Shown here one piece after another: positions 11,870 through 25,100 of a DNA stretch of 64,000 bases. This DNA is from Heterodera schachtii. Lineage: Eukaryota > Nematoda > Chromadorea > Rhabditida > Heteroderidae. Within the stretch, counting starts at the first letter, position 1; each line of letters begins with the position of its first letter. Both the position numbers and the translations under genes were made by a program. The stretch spans positions 9,043 to 73,042 of the forward strand of contig SIJG01000138.1 of NCBI GenBank assembly GCA_023374025.1. Direction: 5' to 3'. The notes under the pieces are model-generated. The model had not been told where the DNA came from. It did no database searches and was given only the letters and a program-made list of their open reading frames with translations.

Positions 11870-12225
11870 ATTTAGCAAATCAAATGAACTTTTGGAAATT
11901 TTACAAAAACTTCAGCGAACATTTGAGTGCCAAGCTCAAATTTATCAATTGTAAAGCCGACTTTGAAATTTGGTTCTATTATTACAGAGATGCCAAATGC
12001 ATTTATTTCTAGTTATACTGATTTTGAGGTTTAAATCTTAGAAATTAAAATGTATTGGTTTATAAGAATGAAGTGATTACGCCTGTAATTCTAAGACTTT
12101 CTTATTTTGTATATTTCTCTAAAGTCACAACGATTTTTTCTCAGCTGGGACCCAAAAGTAACAATTTTTGGTGAAAATCAATTAATAAAATCAAAAATTT
12201 TGAGAATTTTCCCGGCGTCGCCTAT
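11870..12225. other. Spacer before the astacin unit, no gene seen
   Basis: AT-rich. It ends with TCCCGGCGTCGCCTATTGGCATC, a decayed copy of the dispersed GC hairpin described elsewhere. Confidence 0.35.
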
Positions 12226-14145
12226 TGGCATCGCTTGTAATTCTTTTTTGCAGAAAAATTTGCCTCATAACGAAAATTTAAAATTAGATACTGTTAAATT
12301 AACGAAAAAACCAAATTCTGCCCATCATTGTCCAAGCCACGAAATGTCCAAAGTAGTAAAAACACCACTAAATGTCCAAAATTCTAAAAAAGATAGAATG
12401 ATACAACAATTTTTTATTCTGAATAACTTCAATAATTTTAAGTTTAAAAAAGAGTTGTAATTTTTTTGGTTATAAATTTTTTAGATTTTTGCAGATTATT
12501 CAAATTTTCAGGCAAGTAGAGGATCTAGTCGAACTATACCAAAAATGTAATTTAGTTAATTTTGTTCAAAAAAATATTTTATTTCAAAAAAAGTCTGCTG
12601 CCCCTTGGTCATTCTTTCGTTAAATGTTTTTCTTGTATGAGCGTGTTGTTCATTGTCGGCGTCGCTTTGAGAATATATAATAATTAAACGATAATCATCA
12701 GAGAATTCACACAGAGGCCATTTATTAATTAATTTCTGAAATTATTTAATTGAACGCTAGCGATGTAATCAATGGATTTTGAATTAATAATTCATTCATA
12801 AAAGATTGAGAAAGGAGTTGGGAAAATCCAAGCATTATCTGCTCTTCGCACAGGCGATGTGCGTGATGATATTAGATAATTTGGCGAAATATTTAGGTTT
12901 TTAAGCTGGCATTTTACAATGCATAATATTTTAAATGTGCTCCTTCATATTTAGAGGTTATTTTTCAATTGTTTTTCAGACTTTCCTATTTTCGTGATTT
13001 ATAAAAATGCCAAAACATATACATATACAGTATTTACAAGATGAAAAGCCACAGCACTCGGGGCAACAACAGTTTTTAGGTTAATACTGCCGAAAGCGTA
13101 TATCAAAGCGCTGTATATCATTAAAGGAGTAAAGACTAATCAACGCATATCCATTTGTTGCTGTGATTGTAAGCTTTCCCGATGAACCGAGATCCGAGCG
13201 GCAACATAATCTAAAAACATCAGAGGCGAGTTAATAAAACAAAATGTTGTCTTCTCTGTTGAACGCCACCTTACTCCAGTGGCGCCTCTGTTTGCTGCTG
13301 TTCTAATCTCCGTGTTTCCCCAAATGCATCCATCTCCACAAACTACACCAACATCCAAAACTTCAATGAGAATAGTCTTGCCAATGTCAGGAAATATTTG
13401 CCAATGACAGTAGGCATAATCGATTTTGGAGTCCAAGTTACTGGATCCAATTTGTCCATTTATCTAAGAGAAATGTGAAATAAAATGAAATTGGATCGAG
13501 AGTTCTACTACTACATTACAAATAGGACAAATAGGAAGCCCCTAAGTGATGACAAATTGAAATAATAAAAAGTGAGAAATTTAAAATATAGGATTTGCAC
13601 ACAGGACTTTCTGCCTTAACATTTCATAAAATCTGTTTGCTTGAAATAATTTAATAATTATATTAAATGTTTATTTCATTGATTCTTTTGGTTCGCCCAT
13701 TAAAGCTTTTAGCGACTGGGACATGGAAATAAGTGAAAAGTAAAATGGTGCACCATAAAATATGCTTACATATTGCCAATTTGGTGTTGCAAATAAAATA
13801 TTCCCTTCACAAGTATTTGCAATACCGGCAGGGGCATAACCACCAATGTCAATATCTTGGCATTTCGCTCCGATATAACCCTGTGGGCAAATGCATGTTG
13901 TGCAAGTGTCCGGGTTCTGGAACCCATCATTGTCACAGTTCATTGTAACATCACACGCTTCTTAATTCAAAAATCTACAGAATAAAAATTTCCAAGTGCC
14001 TGTATTTATGGTTGATCCATCCGGGAGAAACGCTAATCCACAGTAATGCTTGTTCATCACAATATAATCACTGAGACTGGGACCATAAGCTTGCCCAATT
14101 GTGTTTATATACGAAGCACCCGCTTTAGGCACCAATGTATACTCA
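12226..14145. repeat. Truncated copy of the astacin duplication unit
   Basis: From TTGGCATCGCTTGTAATTC onward this matches the units at 22.96-25.99 kb and 33.60-36.49 kb, including a shared 60-70-codon plus-strand open frame (12250-12460) and the downstream exons of astacin. Homology stops at 14145, inside astacin exon 4, where AGCAAGTAGAGGACCTAG, a sequence also found at 23237 and 33890, follows. Confidence 0.75.
13081..14145 (-). pseudogene. Astacin copy 0, only the C-terminal exons (EGF-CUB)
   Basis: Minus-strand exons homologous to the last four of the complete paralogue: part of the end of the protease (to 14145), EGF exon about 13957-13770, CUB exons 13463-13270 and 13210-13081 (TAA). 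The propeptide and the zinc-site exon are absent, so no active protease can be made. The EGF/CUB boundary here reads Ala-Asn-Thr-Cys-Glu-Gly-Asn, keeping a Cys and five residues missing from copies 1 and 2, so this fragment preserves an older state of the family. Confidence 0.78.
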
Positions 14146-14189
14146 CCAGCAAGTAGAGGACCTAGTAAAGTCGAACTATACCAAAAATT

Positions 14190-14460
14190 AGAGCCCGGTA
14201 AAAAAAATTTCCGGGACGGGAGTCCCGAACGGGAATCCCGTAAAAAAAATTTTGTAAGCAGAAATTTAAAATTAAAAAAAGAAAAAAATTTTCGAATTGC
14301 TTCAAATAAATTAGTTTTTATAATTTATTCGAACAAAAAATTTATTAACATTATATTTCGACTCCCTTTATTAATTTGAACAACTTTTTGCGCCTTTTTG
14401 AAAAAAACTTTTTGGGGACCAGGGAGGAGGAGGGTCGGCGGTGCCAAAAATTGATATTTG
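14190..14460. mobile_element. Partial CGGGAGTCCCG element
   Basis: Begins GAGCCCGGTAAAAAAAATTT and CCGGGACGGGAGTCCCG, then an AT-rich body, and ends near GGGTCGGCGGTGCC. Same family as the full element at 18227-19136. It separates astacin copies 0 and 1. Confidence 0.5.
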
Positions 14461-14890
14461 AATACAATATATTGTCAGATTATGTCCAAAAATGACCAAT
14501 TTTTGTATATTTAAGATGCACACAGAGGCCATTTATTAATTAATTTCTGAAATTATTAATTGAACGCTAGCGATGTAATCAATGGATTTTGAATTAATAA
14601 TTCATTCATAAAAGATTGAGAAAGGAGTTGGGAAAATCCAAGCATTATCTGCTCTTCGCACATGGTGATGTCCGCGATGATATTAGGTAATTTCTCGAAA
14701 TATTTAGCTTTTTAAACTGGCATTTTACAATGCATAAAATTTTAAATTTGGTCCTTCCTATTTAGAGGTTATTTTTCAATGTTTTTTCAGACTTTCCTGT
14801 TTTAGTGATTTATAAAAATGCCAAAATATATACATATACATGTATACAAGATGAAAAGCCACAGTACTCGGGGCAACAACAGTTTTTAGG

Positions 14891-17749
14891 TTAATACTGC
14901 CGAAAGCGTATATGAAAGCGTTGTATATTGCTAAAGGAGTAAAGACTGATCAACGCATATCCATTTGTTGCTGTGATTGTAAGCTTTCCGGATGAACCAA
15001 GATCCGAGCGGCAACATAATCTAAAAATATCAGAGGCTGGATAATAAAACAAAATCTTGTCTTCTCTGCTGAACGCACCTTACTCCAGTGGCGCCTCTGT
15101 TTGCTGCTGTTCTAATCTCCGTGTTTCCCCAAATGCACCCATCTCCACAAACTACACCAACACCCAAAACTTCAATGAGAATAGTCTTGCCAATGTCAGG
15201 AAAGATTTGCCAATGACAGTAGGCATAATCGATTTTGGAGTCAAAGTCACTGGATCCAATTTGTCCATTTATCTAAGAGAAATGTGAAATAAAAGAAATT
15301 GGATCGAGAGTTCTACTACTTACTAAATTACAAATAGGACAAATAGGAAGCCCCTAAGTGATGACAAATTGAAATAATAAAATGAGAGAAATGAAAAGTC
15401 AAAAATATGACCATAATACATGCTTACATTTTGCCAATTTGGTGTTGCAAATAAAATATTCCCAATACCAGCAGGGGCATAACCACCAATGTCAACTTCT
15501 TGGCATTTCGCTCCGATATAACCCTGTGGGCAAATGCATGTTGTGCAAGTGTCCGGGTTCTGGAACCCATCATTGTCACAGTTCATTGTAACATCACACG
15601 CTTCTTAATTCAAAAAATCTACAGTATAAAAATTTCCAAGTGCCTGTATTTATGGTTGATCCATCCGGGAGAAACTCTAATCCACAGTAGTGCTTGTTTA
15701 TCACAATATAATCACTCTGGCTGGGACCATATTCTTGTCCAATTGTGTTTATATACGAAGCACCCGCTTTAGGCACCAATGTATACTCACCATTTATTGA
15801 GAATTCTTCTACAAAATAAGTCTCGGCATAAAATATGCTTTTTTCTTGATTTGTGCTTACTTGCGTGATAGTGCATCACTGAGCCAAGATCGTAAGGAAC
15901 TTGATAATTGTCTGACGTCTCAATCGTTTGTTTTTCGAAAGCGTTATAATTTCTGGGGTCAACATTATCAGCGTAAAACTTAACAAAGGAATCCCTATCA
16001 TATCGCTCCTGCTCATGAAAAAATCCCAAAGAGTGTCCAATTTCATGCGCAATTGTTCCAAGCTGTGAAAATGTTAGATCAAATTGTTATCAATCATTTG
16101 CTAATTACTCGGTAACACTTTGGGTATTCAAGTTTAACTTCCTGGTATGTATACGAGGATTGCATTCCAATTCTTGAAATGCATCCTCCGCCCTTAATAT
16201 TTGTGAATTGAATTCTAGGAGAAATTTCGTCAACTTCAACAATATTCAAGCATGTGTTATCGTTCCATAGTTTTACAGCTTTGTGTATATACGACTTCAT
16301 TTCGAAGGCTTTAAAAAATATAATTTTATTTCTATAAATATAGTTATCGTTTTATTTTATTCGAGCCCCAAAAGATCTCTTTTTTAGCCCCTCTGATGAG
16401 AGGGCTTTAATGGAACTGGAGGGAGGAGTGAGTTTTAATTGAGGGGGACTACAACGAGGAAACAGGGAGATATTCAAATAATTCATTCATCTCTTAATTT
16501 CAAACTTACAAATTGTGTTGTCAAAAGAGAATGGGATTAGAATAGGCCATTTCTGATTGGGAAATTCTCTAGCATTTACTGCTGCTCCTCTCTTCACCCT
16601 CATCAACGCTCTGTTTTCGGTTTTTGTTACAGTATCCAGCAAATACTGTGCCTGTTCCACGTTCAACTCAATGTCCCCCTGGTACAATTCGTCCCAATGC
16701 TTCTCATTTATCTCTTTGATTGATTTCTCCGCCTTTCTCTTCTCCCCCGGGTGTTTCGCTTGCGCTTCTTCAATTTCCCTCAGCACTTTCTTTAGCTTTT
16801 CGTCCTTCTCCATTTCCTTTACATGCTTTTCCATTTGTTTGTTCACCTTTCGCTTATATTCTGCCAACAGTTTCTTCACCTTTTCCTTTTCCTCTTTATG
16901 CTTCTTCACTTCCTCACTGTCCATTTCTTTTCGCTTTAACTTTTGTTTTTTAATTTCTTTTCTTCCAAACTTTTCGTTAGTTTTAGCTTAAACTCGTTTT
17001 GATTTCAAAATAATTTATAAAGTACATTATTTAATTATTTACCGTATATGCTCTTTTTATATGACATGGTATAACCGGGACCGGGACCTCGGATGACCGG
17101 GAATTCCCGGCCCGGTCCCGGTCCCGCTCTACTCTAATTCTGTTAAACAAGTTCTGAAAATTGACCCCAAAATGGCAAAAATGTGTCATTTTCTTGCTTC
17201 CAATATGCATAAAAATTGAATTTTTATGGTGAAAGATTGACGAAACGATCATGAAGAACACTTTTTTTAAATTTTTTTAATATTAATTTTAATTTTAAAA
17301 GTTTTTAGTTTTTTTTGCCTTATCTGATGATTAGGGGCTACTTTTAGTGATTTAACTAATTTTTTTTACTCAATTGTTTTGAAGAAAGGAGCTCAAAAAA
17401 CGTATTTCTGCGTTGAAATTTTTCGATTCTGATGTCACTATCGGTCATAGAAATCACTATTTTGGCGCTTTGTCACTAAAATAGTGAAAATTCACTACCC
17501 CTTTTACTGTTGAATTGATTTTTTGGAAAATGTGCCAAATAAATTATAAAAAATTCTATTTATCCCCCATGGCACCTAAATGGAGACTGGTAGATTATTT
17601 TTCAAACTCCTCAAAAAGGGGTATATAATTGGAGACGGCAGATTAATGGAGACTGGCATATAAAAAGAGCAAATACGGTATACCTTTTTGAAAATTGTAT
17701 CCGATCTGATTGATTAAATATGACGAAGGCTTAGTTGGGCTTTTCAAAT
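14891..17749 (-). CDS. Astacin-EGF-CUB metalloprotease, copy 1 (complete-looking)
   Basis: Minus-strand exons: 17749-17684, 16986-16510, 16308-16109, 16062-15861, from 15808, about 15600-15428, 15272-15079 and 15020-14891 (TAA). A first exon with a signal peptide was not found. The propeptide is a long Lys/Glu coiled coil with Tyr-Gln-Gly-Asp-Ile-Glu-Leu, the aspartate-switch motif that blocks the zinc in astacin zymogens, then Arg-Val-Lys-Arg-Gly, a furin-type cleavage site. The catalytic domain has HEIGHSLGFFHEQER (three zinc His plus catalytic Glu) and Ser-Val-Met-His-Tyr (Met-turn), then an EGF module and a divergent CUB. This is a secreted M12A protease of the nematode NAS type; such enzymes act on cuticle or extracellular matrix. 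The junction between the protease and EGF exons is unresolved (donor at about 15686, or a very short intron). A MITE lies in the first visible intron. Confidence 0.82.
17042..17678. mobile_element. TA-flanked MITE in astacin copy 1 intron
   Basis: Terminal inverted repeats CCGTATATGCTCTTTTTATATG and CATATAAAAAGAGCAAATACGG, each flanked by TA as in Tc1/mariner insertions. Copies 2 and 3 have an uninterrupted site (TTATTCATACC) here, so the insertion postdates duplication. The interior includes a CCCGG-rich stretch (17083-17145). A diverged relative lies at 54241-54430. Confidence 0.75.
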
Positions 17750-18226
17750 CTATATAAAAATATTTGATAGTTTTGGAACTTTAATTATCTTTTTTTATTA
17801 CCTTGTTCCCGTTTATTAACCCAAAAACAGTCGTAACACAATATGAAAAATGAAAATAAAAGAAGAGATGCTTTTAAGGGTTGTTTATTGAAATATATGC
17901 ACATCTAAAATTTATATTTATTATTATTATTAGAGCTCGCAAAAAAAAGGCACCATGATAGGCACCAAAAATTGTAAAAAACGCACGAAAATCCCGAAAA
18001 AGGCATGAAAAAGGGCATTTTAATTTTTTTTTATTAAAGATTTTTAGGGAGCAAAACACGTATCAAAAAACCAGTTGATTTTTTTGGAGAAAACGCCAAA
18101 AAGGCACCAAAACGCCAAAATGCCATAAAAGGCATTTAAGGCACAAAAATCCCGAAAAAGTCAAAAAAAGGCATAAAAAGTCAACGTAGAAACTGTTGTT
18201 TTTTATGCTTAATATATCAAACTAAA

Positions 18227-19136
18227 GACCGGCGGGATCGGGACTCCCGCGGGAGTTTACGGGAGTCCCGCTCCCCTCCCGACTCCCGTACTTTTTTGCC
18301 CAGCGGGATTTTTACGGGAGCGGGAATTTAAAGGGATTCCCGTTCGGGACTCCCGTCCCGGAAAATTTTGAACTCCCGATCCCGCTCCCGGAAATTTTAC
18401 TCAAAAAACGGGAGTAAAAATGCACTGGTAAGAATTGAGTTTTTTTTTTTTTTTTTTGTTAAAATTCATAATTTTTTATTGCCAATCTGTTAAATATATA
18501 ACCAAAATTTCAAAAAATTTCTCGGCGGCGCTTATCGGCACCGCCGGACCCTTAAAATCCTTGGTTTTCTTAAAAAATGGCTGAAATTTGCAAAAATGGT
18601 CATTTTCGGACAAAATCTAACAATGTATTGTATGCAAATATTCAAAACATTTTCCCGGCGGCGCCTACCGGCACCGCCGACCCTCCTCCTCCCTGGTCAC
18701 CAAAGTTTTTTCAAAAAAATACGCCGCAAAAAAGTTGTTAAAATTAATAAAGGGAAATGGAAAATAAAATATAAATAATTTTTTGTTAGAATAAATTATA
18801 AAAAATAACTTATTTGAATAATTAGAAAAATTTTCTGATTTTTGACCCTAAAATTTATTTTTTTTTATTTCAAATTTCTGCTTACTATTTTTTTTTGTAT
18901 ATTTTTTCTTTAATAAAAGGATTATCTCAAATTTGTGCATTAAAAATATTTTTCTGAGTTTTTAATTAAATTTTCTAATTCTCCCACGGGAGTTTGAGTC
19001 CCGCTCCCGACTCCCGTACTTTTTTGCCAAGCGGGATTTTTACGTGAGCGGGATTTTAACGGGATTCTCGTTCGGGACTCCCGTCCCGGAAAATTTTGAA
19101 CCCCCGATCCCGCTCCCGGAAATTTTTTTACCGGTC
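18227..19136. mobile_element. CGGGAGTCCCG-type element (full)
   Basis: Bounded by GACCGG and CCGGTC. Both ends are dense in GGGACTCCCG and CGGGAGCGGGA words in mirrored arrangement (18230-18420 and 18985-19136). The core contains two GC hairpins, GGCGGCGCTTATCGGCACCGCC near 18525 and GGCGGCGCCTACCGGCACCGCC near 18657. No coding content. Confidence 0.6.
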
Positions 19137-19149
19137 TAATCAAAACTAA

Positions 19150-20235
19150 TGCGTAGAAGAAAAAAAAAGGCATATGCCTCAAAAGTCGGTCTCTATAATT
19201 ATTATTGAAAATTAATTTATTTTTATTTTCATAGGTGTTGGCTAAAATTAAAAAAAAATTTCCAGGCCTCTATCTGCATTAGCAAGTGCTGCAGAGATTG
19301 GAAATATTTCGGTACCAACTTTGTCCAATTCAGTCCCAGGTGAATACCACGCCCGGGTTTAATCTGAGTGGGGAGTGCTCAGAGAACATATTGTAGAACT
19401 TTGAAAATTATATTTTTACAATGAAATATTTTTCTGGGCCTTTTTAAGGTGCTGAGCATGAATACGATCTTTATTTTACATTTCAAAATTTTTTATTTTT
19501 TATTTTGTTTTTTAACTTCAAAATGAAAAAAGTTATGACAGAAATTCTGGAAATTTCGATTTTTCAGAAATAATTCAAAACCCGGTTCTGAAAAAGTTTT
19601 TTGGAAAAGAAAATTTGCTTATACTGTATTTTGTATTCTATTTACATTTTTATCACTTTTCTGAGAAGTGTTATAAAAATTTAAGTGATTTTGGGATTCG
19701 GAACCAAAGGGGGAGGAGGTACAGGATTTTTGAGTGGAATTTTCATAAATTTTTCAAAAACATCTCTCAATGGGTTATTTGGGCCGTTGATCAGTGATCA
19801 CGAATCTAAAACCAGGTTTCAGTTATGACACCGTTAAGGCCTCAGATTTTTCAATTAATTTTAAAGTTTTTGTTGTATTAATAATAGGGGAATTATTTAG
19901 GTTTTAAATTAAATCATTTTTGATGAATTAAATAAATAAAAATAGTTAAAGTTATTTTTAAGCAAAATAAGATATAAAATTTAATGTATTAAAATTCATT
20001 TTAAAAATGTTTAATACAATCATTTTTATTATAAAATAAAATAAATTTAAAAAATTAAAAGTCATAAGTTTTTTGTGGGAGGGAAAAAGAAAAAACATTA
20101 CATTTTTTTTTCATAAAAAAGATCCAAAGAAAATAATAGCCTATAACAGGCCCATTAAGATAATGAATTTCAAAAATACTTTTTAGATAAAAAAAATTAA
20201 TTTATTTTATTTAATTATAATACTTAAATACAAAC
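19150..20235. other. AT-rich spacer with one palindromic-family remnant
   Basis: GTGCTGAGCATGAATACGATC at about 19450 and GTTGATCAGTGATCACGAATC at about 19784 are diverged, opposed copies of the GATCACGAAT core, so 19440-19805 is probably an old palindromic element. No gene recognised. Confidence 0.4.
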
Positions 20236-20239
20236 AAAA

Positions 20240-21160
20240 TTTATTGGCATCAGTAGGATTATTTGAGTAGAATTATCCAAAACATTATTTATTCATTTAT
20301 AATATGTTATCCCTTAATGATGAAGCAATAAAATTTTTTTATGAATGAATAAATTGATTTTTAAATAATGACCATAAGTAGAATTATCCAAATCTATTAA
20401 ATATATGTATATTTTTTATTATATTAAATAATGATGTTACTATAAAATTGTTTAATGAATGAATAAATTGATTTTTAAATAATGACCATAAGTAGAATTG
20501 TCCAAATCTATTAAATATATATATATTTTTTATTATATTAAATAATGATGTTACTATAAAATTGTTTAATGAATGAATAAATTGATTTTTAAATAATGAC
20601 CATAAGTAGAATTATCCAAATCTATTAAATATATATATATTTTTTATTATATTAAATAATGATGTTACTATAAAATTGTTTAATGAATGAATAAATTGAT
20701 TTTTAAATAATGACCATAAGTAGAATTATCCAAATCTATTAAATATATATATATTTTTTATTATATTAAATAATGATGTTACTATAAAATTGTTTAATGA
20801 ATGAATAAATTGATTTTTAAATAATGACCATAAATAGATTTATCCAAATCTATTAAATATATATATTTTTTATTATATTAAATAATGATGTTACTATAAA
20901 ATTTTTTTATGAATGAATAAATTGATTTTTAAATAATGACCATAAGTAGAATTATCCAAATCTATTAAATATATTTTTTATTATATTAAATAATGATGTT
21001 ACTATAAAATTGTTTAATGAATGAATAAATTGATTTTTAAATAATGACCATAAGTAGAATTATCCAAATCTATTAAATATATATATATATATTTTTTATT
21101 ACATTAAATAATGATGTTACTTTTTGTATTGATCATAAGTAGAATTAATCCAAATCTAAT
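20240..21160. repeat. 114-bp AT-rich tandem satellite, about 8 copies
   Basis: The phrase GACCATAAGTAGAATTATCC recurs at 20370, 20484, 20598, 20712, 20826, 20938 and 21046, a period of 114 bp that shortens slightly near the right end, mainly by loss of TA dinucleotides. Copies are nearly identical in the middle and decay outward. Confidence 0.9.
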
Positions 21161-21710
21161 TAATATAATTTTTTATTATTATATAATGATGCAAAATTAA
21201 AAATAGGATTTATCATCAATAGGATTATCCTTATCTACTTAATATAATTGTTTATTATATTAAACAATCACGCAATATTAAATAATACGTTAGAATGAAT
21301 TGGGTTTCGTTACTAAACCACTTTCGCGGAAACGGCTGCACAGAGGGGTAACTCGGGACGGAGCATCTGGGAAAAATATAGGTTTTTTTATCCAAAGTCC
21401 AACTGACAATGAGCGCCAGGGACAGAATTCTCATTTTTGCTTGCAGTTTATGGCCCATAACTTTTTTTGTAAACCCGAAGTAAAAACGCCCCTGAGCAAA
21501 ACTGTAAAGCTTTTGAAACTCTATAGAATGGTGTGGTGTACAATATGTTAGGAAAATTTCAAAAATTTTCGAGCTAGGCCCTCTTACAAACATTCTGAAA
21601 TATTTTTTTGGGCCAAAAGGAGGGTGAAAAATATTTTTCTGGGGTAATTATGGTGTTGAGCAGGAATATAATGTTTATTTATAGTTTCATAAATTATGCA
21701 AATTTTTTAA

Positions 21711-21942
21711 TGTTGGACTTTTTGACCTTTACTTTATTTTTTATATTTGTTTGGCATTATGTTTAATTATTTGTGACCGTTTTTTCCCACCTTTTCATTC
21801 ATTCGAATTTAATTGTATTAATTTTATGTGTTGTCTTCTCCAAAATTGTTTGTGTCTTTTATTTAATTTGGAATAAATAAACTCTCTGAAAAGCCTTGAC
21901 ACCTTCCTTGAATCCCCAACCAAAAGTCGAAGAAAAGTCACA
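21711..21942 (+). repeat. 5' LTR
   Basis: 232 bp, starts TGTTGGAC and ends AGTCACA, with an AATAAATAAA signal near its 3' part. Nearly identical to 31831-32062. The leader 21943-22103 follows before the duplicated block begins. Confidence 0.88.
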
Positions 21943-22103
21943 TTTGGCGCTCCTGAGGAAGCAGGTAAAAACGATTGGGGGAGGTCGGAAAAATAGGACT
22001 AACAAATAAGCAGACTTCGGAGTGTGAGTTATCGATGCAGGACGGACGGTAATTAACGAAGTGTGCAACAAAAAGCTTGACCCAGGAAAGGGCGAGTCGC
22101 GTC

Positions 22104-25100
22104 TTCGGGATTGATCGGGATCGCGATTCAGTCAGGATCCCGACTCGGGATCCCTCCGACCCCAGTTGTCCGGTCTCTACTGAGTAGAAACTTTTGCTCA
22201 ACACAAACAATGGCATTGAAATATTACTGCACAGGGCAATCTTTAAATTGGGGCAACCAAAATTTGAACTGAATTAAATTGGAAATTGCTCCCGGGCCGG
22301 CTTTTGATGGCAAAATGTCGGACGAAAATCCCTGGCCAACTTTTGTGGGGATGGGTGTAGAAATTTGTAAAATTTCGTGGCGGAATTTTCATAAAAAGCC
22401 CAAAAAAGTAGGATTTTGTACCTTATCATTGGTGATGGATGAGCGGTGCAAAGGATGGAAAGGTTTTGGCAATTTCGAAAACAAATAACAAATCCATGGC
22501 CAAATATGGTGGCTTGGTAAAGAAGGGTCCCAAGCGATTTATTTTTTCAAAAAGTGCTGCCGGAGGGGCATTCGGCGGTTCGATCTGAAATTCAAAATTA
22601 TTTCTTTTTTTTTTGTTATAATTCGCTGACCGAATATTAAATGTTTTTGGTTCGGTGCCTAAAATTCATCGATAATTTGTTCATTTTTGGGGGGGCGGAC
22701 CGATGGGAGGGAATAATTTATTTGCCTCTGATCAGTGATCGGCGCCTTTCAGTACCGTGGTATCGAAAAACCCTATTGTTTGATTGTGTACCGTTTGCTA
22801 TATAACGGGAAAAGCTTTCTATGCTTGTTCAAAGAAGTGTAGGCCGCCAAAAATTAGGCCATTTTCGGGGTATGCCCCGACCCCGACAGCACCCGGATAA
22901 ACGCCGACCTCACACCCCCCCCCCCCGTTTTTGTCGTGAAAGAGAAAACATTTTGGCATCGCTTGTAATTCTTTTTTGCAGAAAGATTTGCCTCATAACG
23001 AAAAGTTAAAATTAGATACTGTTAAATTAACGAAAAAACCGAATTCTGCCCATCATTGTCCAAGCCACGAAATGTCCAAAGTAGTAAAAACACCACTAAA
23101 TGTCCAAAATTCTAAAAAAGATAGAATGATACAACAATTTTTTATTCTGAATAACTTCAATAATTTTAAGTTTAAAAAAGAGTTGAATTTTTTGGTTAGA
23201 AATTTTTTTGATTTTTGCAGATTATTCAAATTTTCAGGCAAGTAGAGGATCTAGTCGAACTATACCAAAAATGTAATTTAGTTAATTTTGTTCAAAAAAA
23301 TATTTTATTTCAAAAAAAGTCTGCTGCCCCTTGGTCATTCTTTCGTTAAATGTTTTTCTTGTATGAGCGTGTTGTTCATTGTCGGCGTCGCTTTGAGAAT
23401 ATATAATAATTAAACGATAATCATCAGAGAATTCACACAGAGGCCATTTATTAATTAATTTCTGAAATTATTTAATTGAGCGCTAGCGATGATAATCAAT
23501 GGATTTTAATTAATAATTCATTCATAAAAGATTGAGAAAGGAGTTGGGAAAATCCAAGCATTATCTGCTCTTCGCACTGGTGATGTCGCGATGATATTAG
23601 GTAATTTCTTGAAATATTTAGCTTTTTAAACTGGCATTTTACAATGCATAAAATTTTAAATGTGCTCCTTCATATTTAGAGGTTATTTTTCAATGTTTTT
23701 TCAGACTTTCCTGTTTTAGTGATTTATAAAAATGCCAAAATATATACATATACAGTATACAAGATGAAAAGCCACAGTACTCGGGGCAACAACAGTTTTT
23801 AGGTTAATACTGCCGAAAGCGTATATGAAAGCGTTGTATATTGCTAAAGGAGTAAAGACTGATCAACGCATATCCATTTGTTGCTGTGATTGTAAGCTTT
23901 CCGGATGAACCAAGATCAGAGCGGCAACATAATCTAAAAATATCAGAGGCTGGATAATAAAACAAAATGTTGTCTTCTCTGCTGAACGCACCTTACTCCA
24001 GTGGCGCCTCTGTTTGCTGCTGTTCTAATCTCCGTGTTTCCCCAAATGCACCCATCTCCACAAACTACACCAACACCCAAAACTTCAATGAGAATAGTCT
24101 TGCCAATGTCAGGAAAGATTTGCCAATGACAGTAGGCATAATCGCTTTTGGAGTCAAAGTCACTGGATCCAATTTGTCCATTTATCTAAGAGAAATGTGA
24201 AATAAAAGAAATTGGATCGAGAGTTCTACTACTTACTAAATTACAAATAGGACAAATAGGAAGCCCCTAAGTGATGACAAATTGAAATAATAAAATGAGA
24301 GAAATGAAAAGTCAAAAATATGACCATAATACATGCTTACATTTTGCCAATTTGGTGTTGCAAATAAAATATTCCCAATACCAGCAGGGGCATAACCACC
24401 AATGTCAACTTCTTGGCATTTCGCACCGATATAACCATGGGGGCAAATGCATGTTGTGCAAGTGTCCGGGTTCTGGAATCCATCATTGTCACAGTTCATT
24501 GTAACATAACATGCTTCTTAATTACAAAAAAATCTACAGAATAAAAATTTCCAAGTGCCTGTATTTATGGTTGATCCATCCGGGAGAAACGCTAATCCAC
24601 AGTAGTGCTTGTTTATCACAATATAATCACTGAGACTGGGACCATAAGCTTGCCCAATTGTGTTTATATACGAAGCACCCGCTTTAGGCACCAACGTATA
24701 CTGATCATTGATTGAGAATTCTTCTACAAAATAAGTCTCGGCATAAAACATGCTTTTTTCTTGATTTGTGCTTACTTGCGTTATAGTGCATCACTGAGCC
24801 AAGATCGTAAGGAACTTGATAATTGTCTGTTGTCTCAATCGTTTCTTTTTCGAAAGCGTTATAATTTTTGGGGTCAATATTATCAGCGTAAAACGTAACA
24901 AAGGAATCACTATCATATCTTTCATGCTCATGAAAAAATCCCAAAGCGTGTCCAATTTCATGCGCAATTGATCCAAGCTTTTGAAAATATTAAAGATTAT
25001 TGTTGTAAATATGATTTGCTAATTACTCGGTAACAACTTGGGTATTCAAGTTTAACTTCTTGATATGTATCCGAGGATTGCATTCCAACTTTTGAAAGGC

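Noticed and set aside
19265..19400. GC-richer segment resembling a small structured RNA or SL RNA
   Set aside because: CGGGTTTAATCTGAG has only superficial similarity to spliced-leader sequence, and no donor, Sm site or conserved fold could be identified.
22279..23245. Plus-strand frames of 69 and 89 codons conserved in the duplicated block
   Set aside because: Conservation is explained by recent duplication; the older 12226 copy shares only the second, with no domain or splice support. Kept as a note within the repeat.
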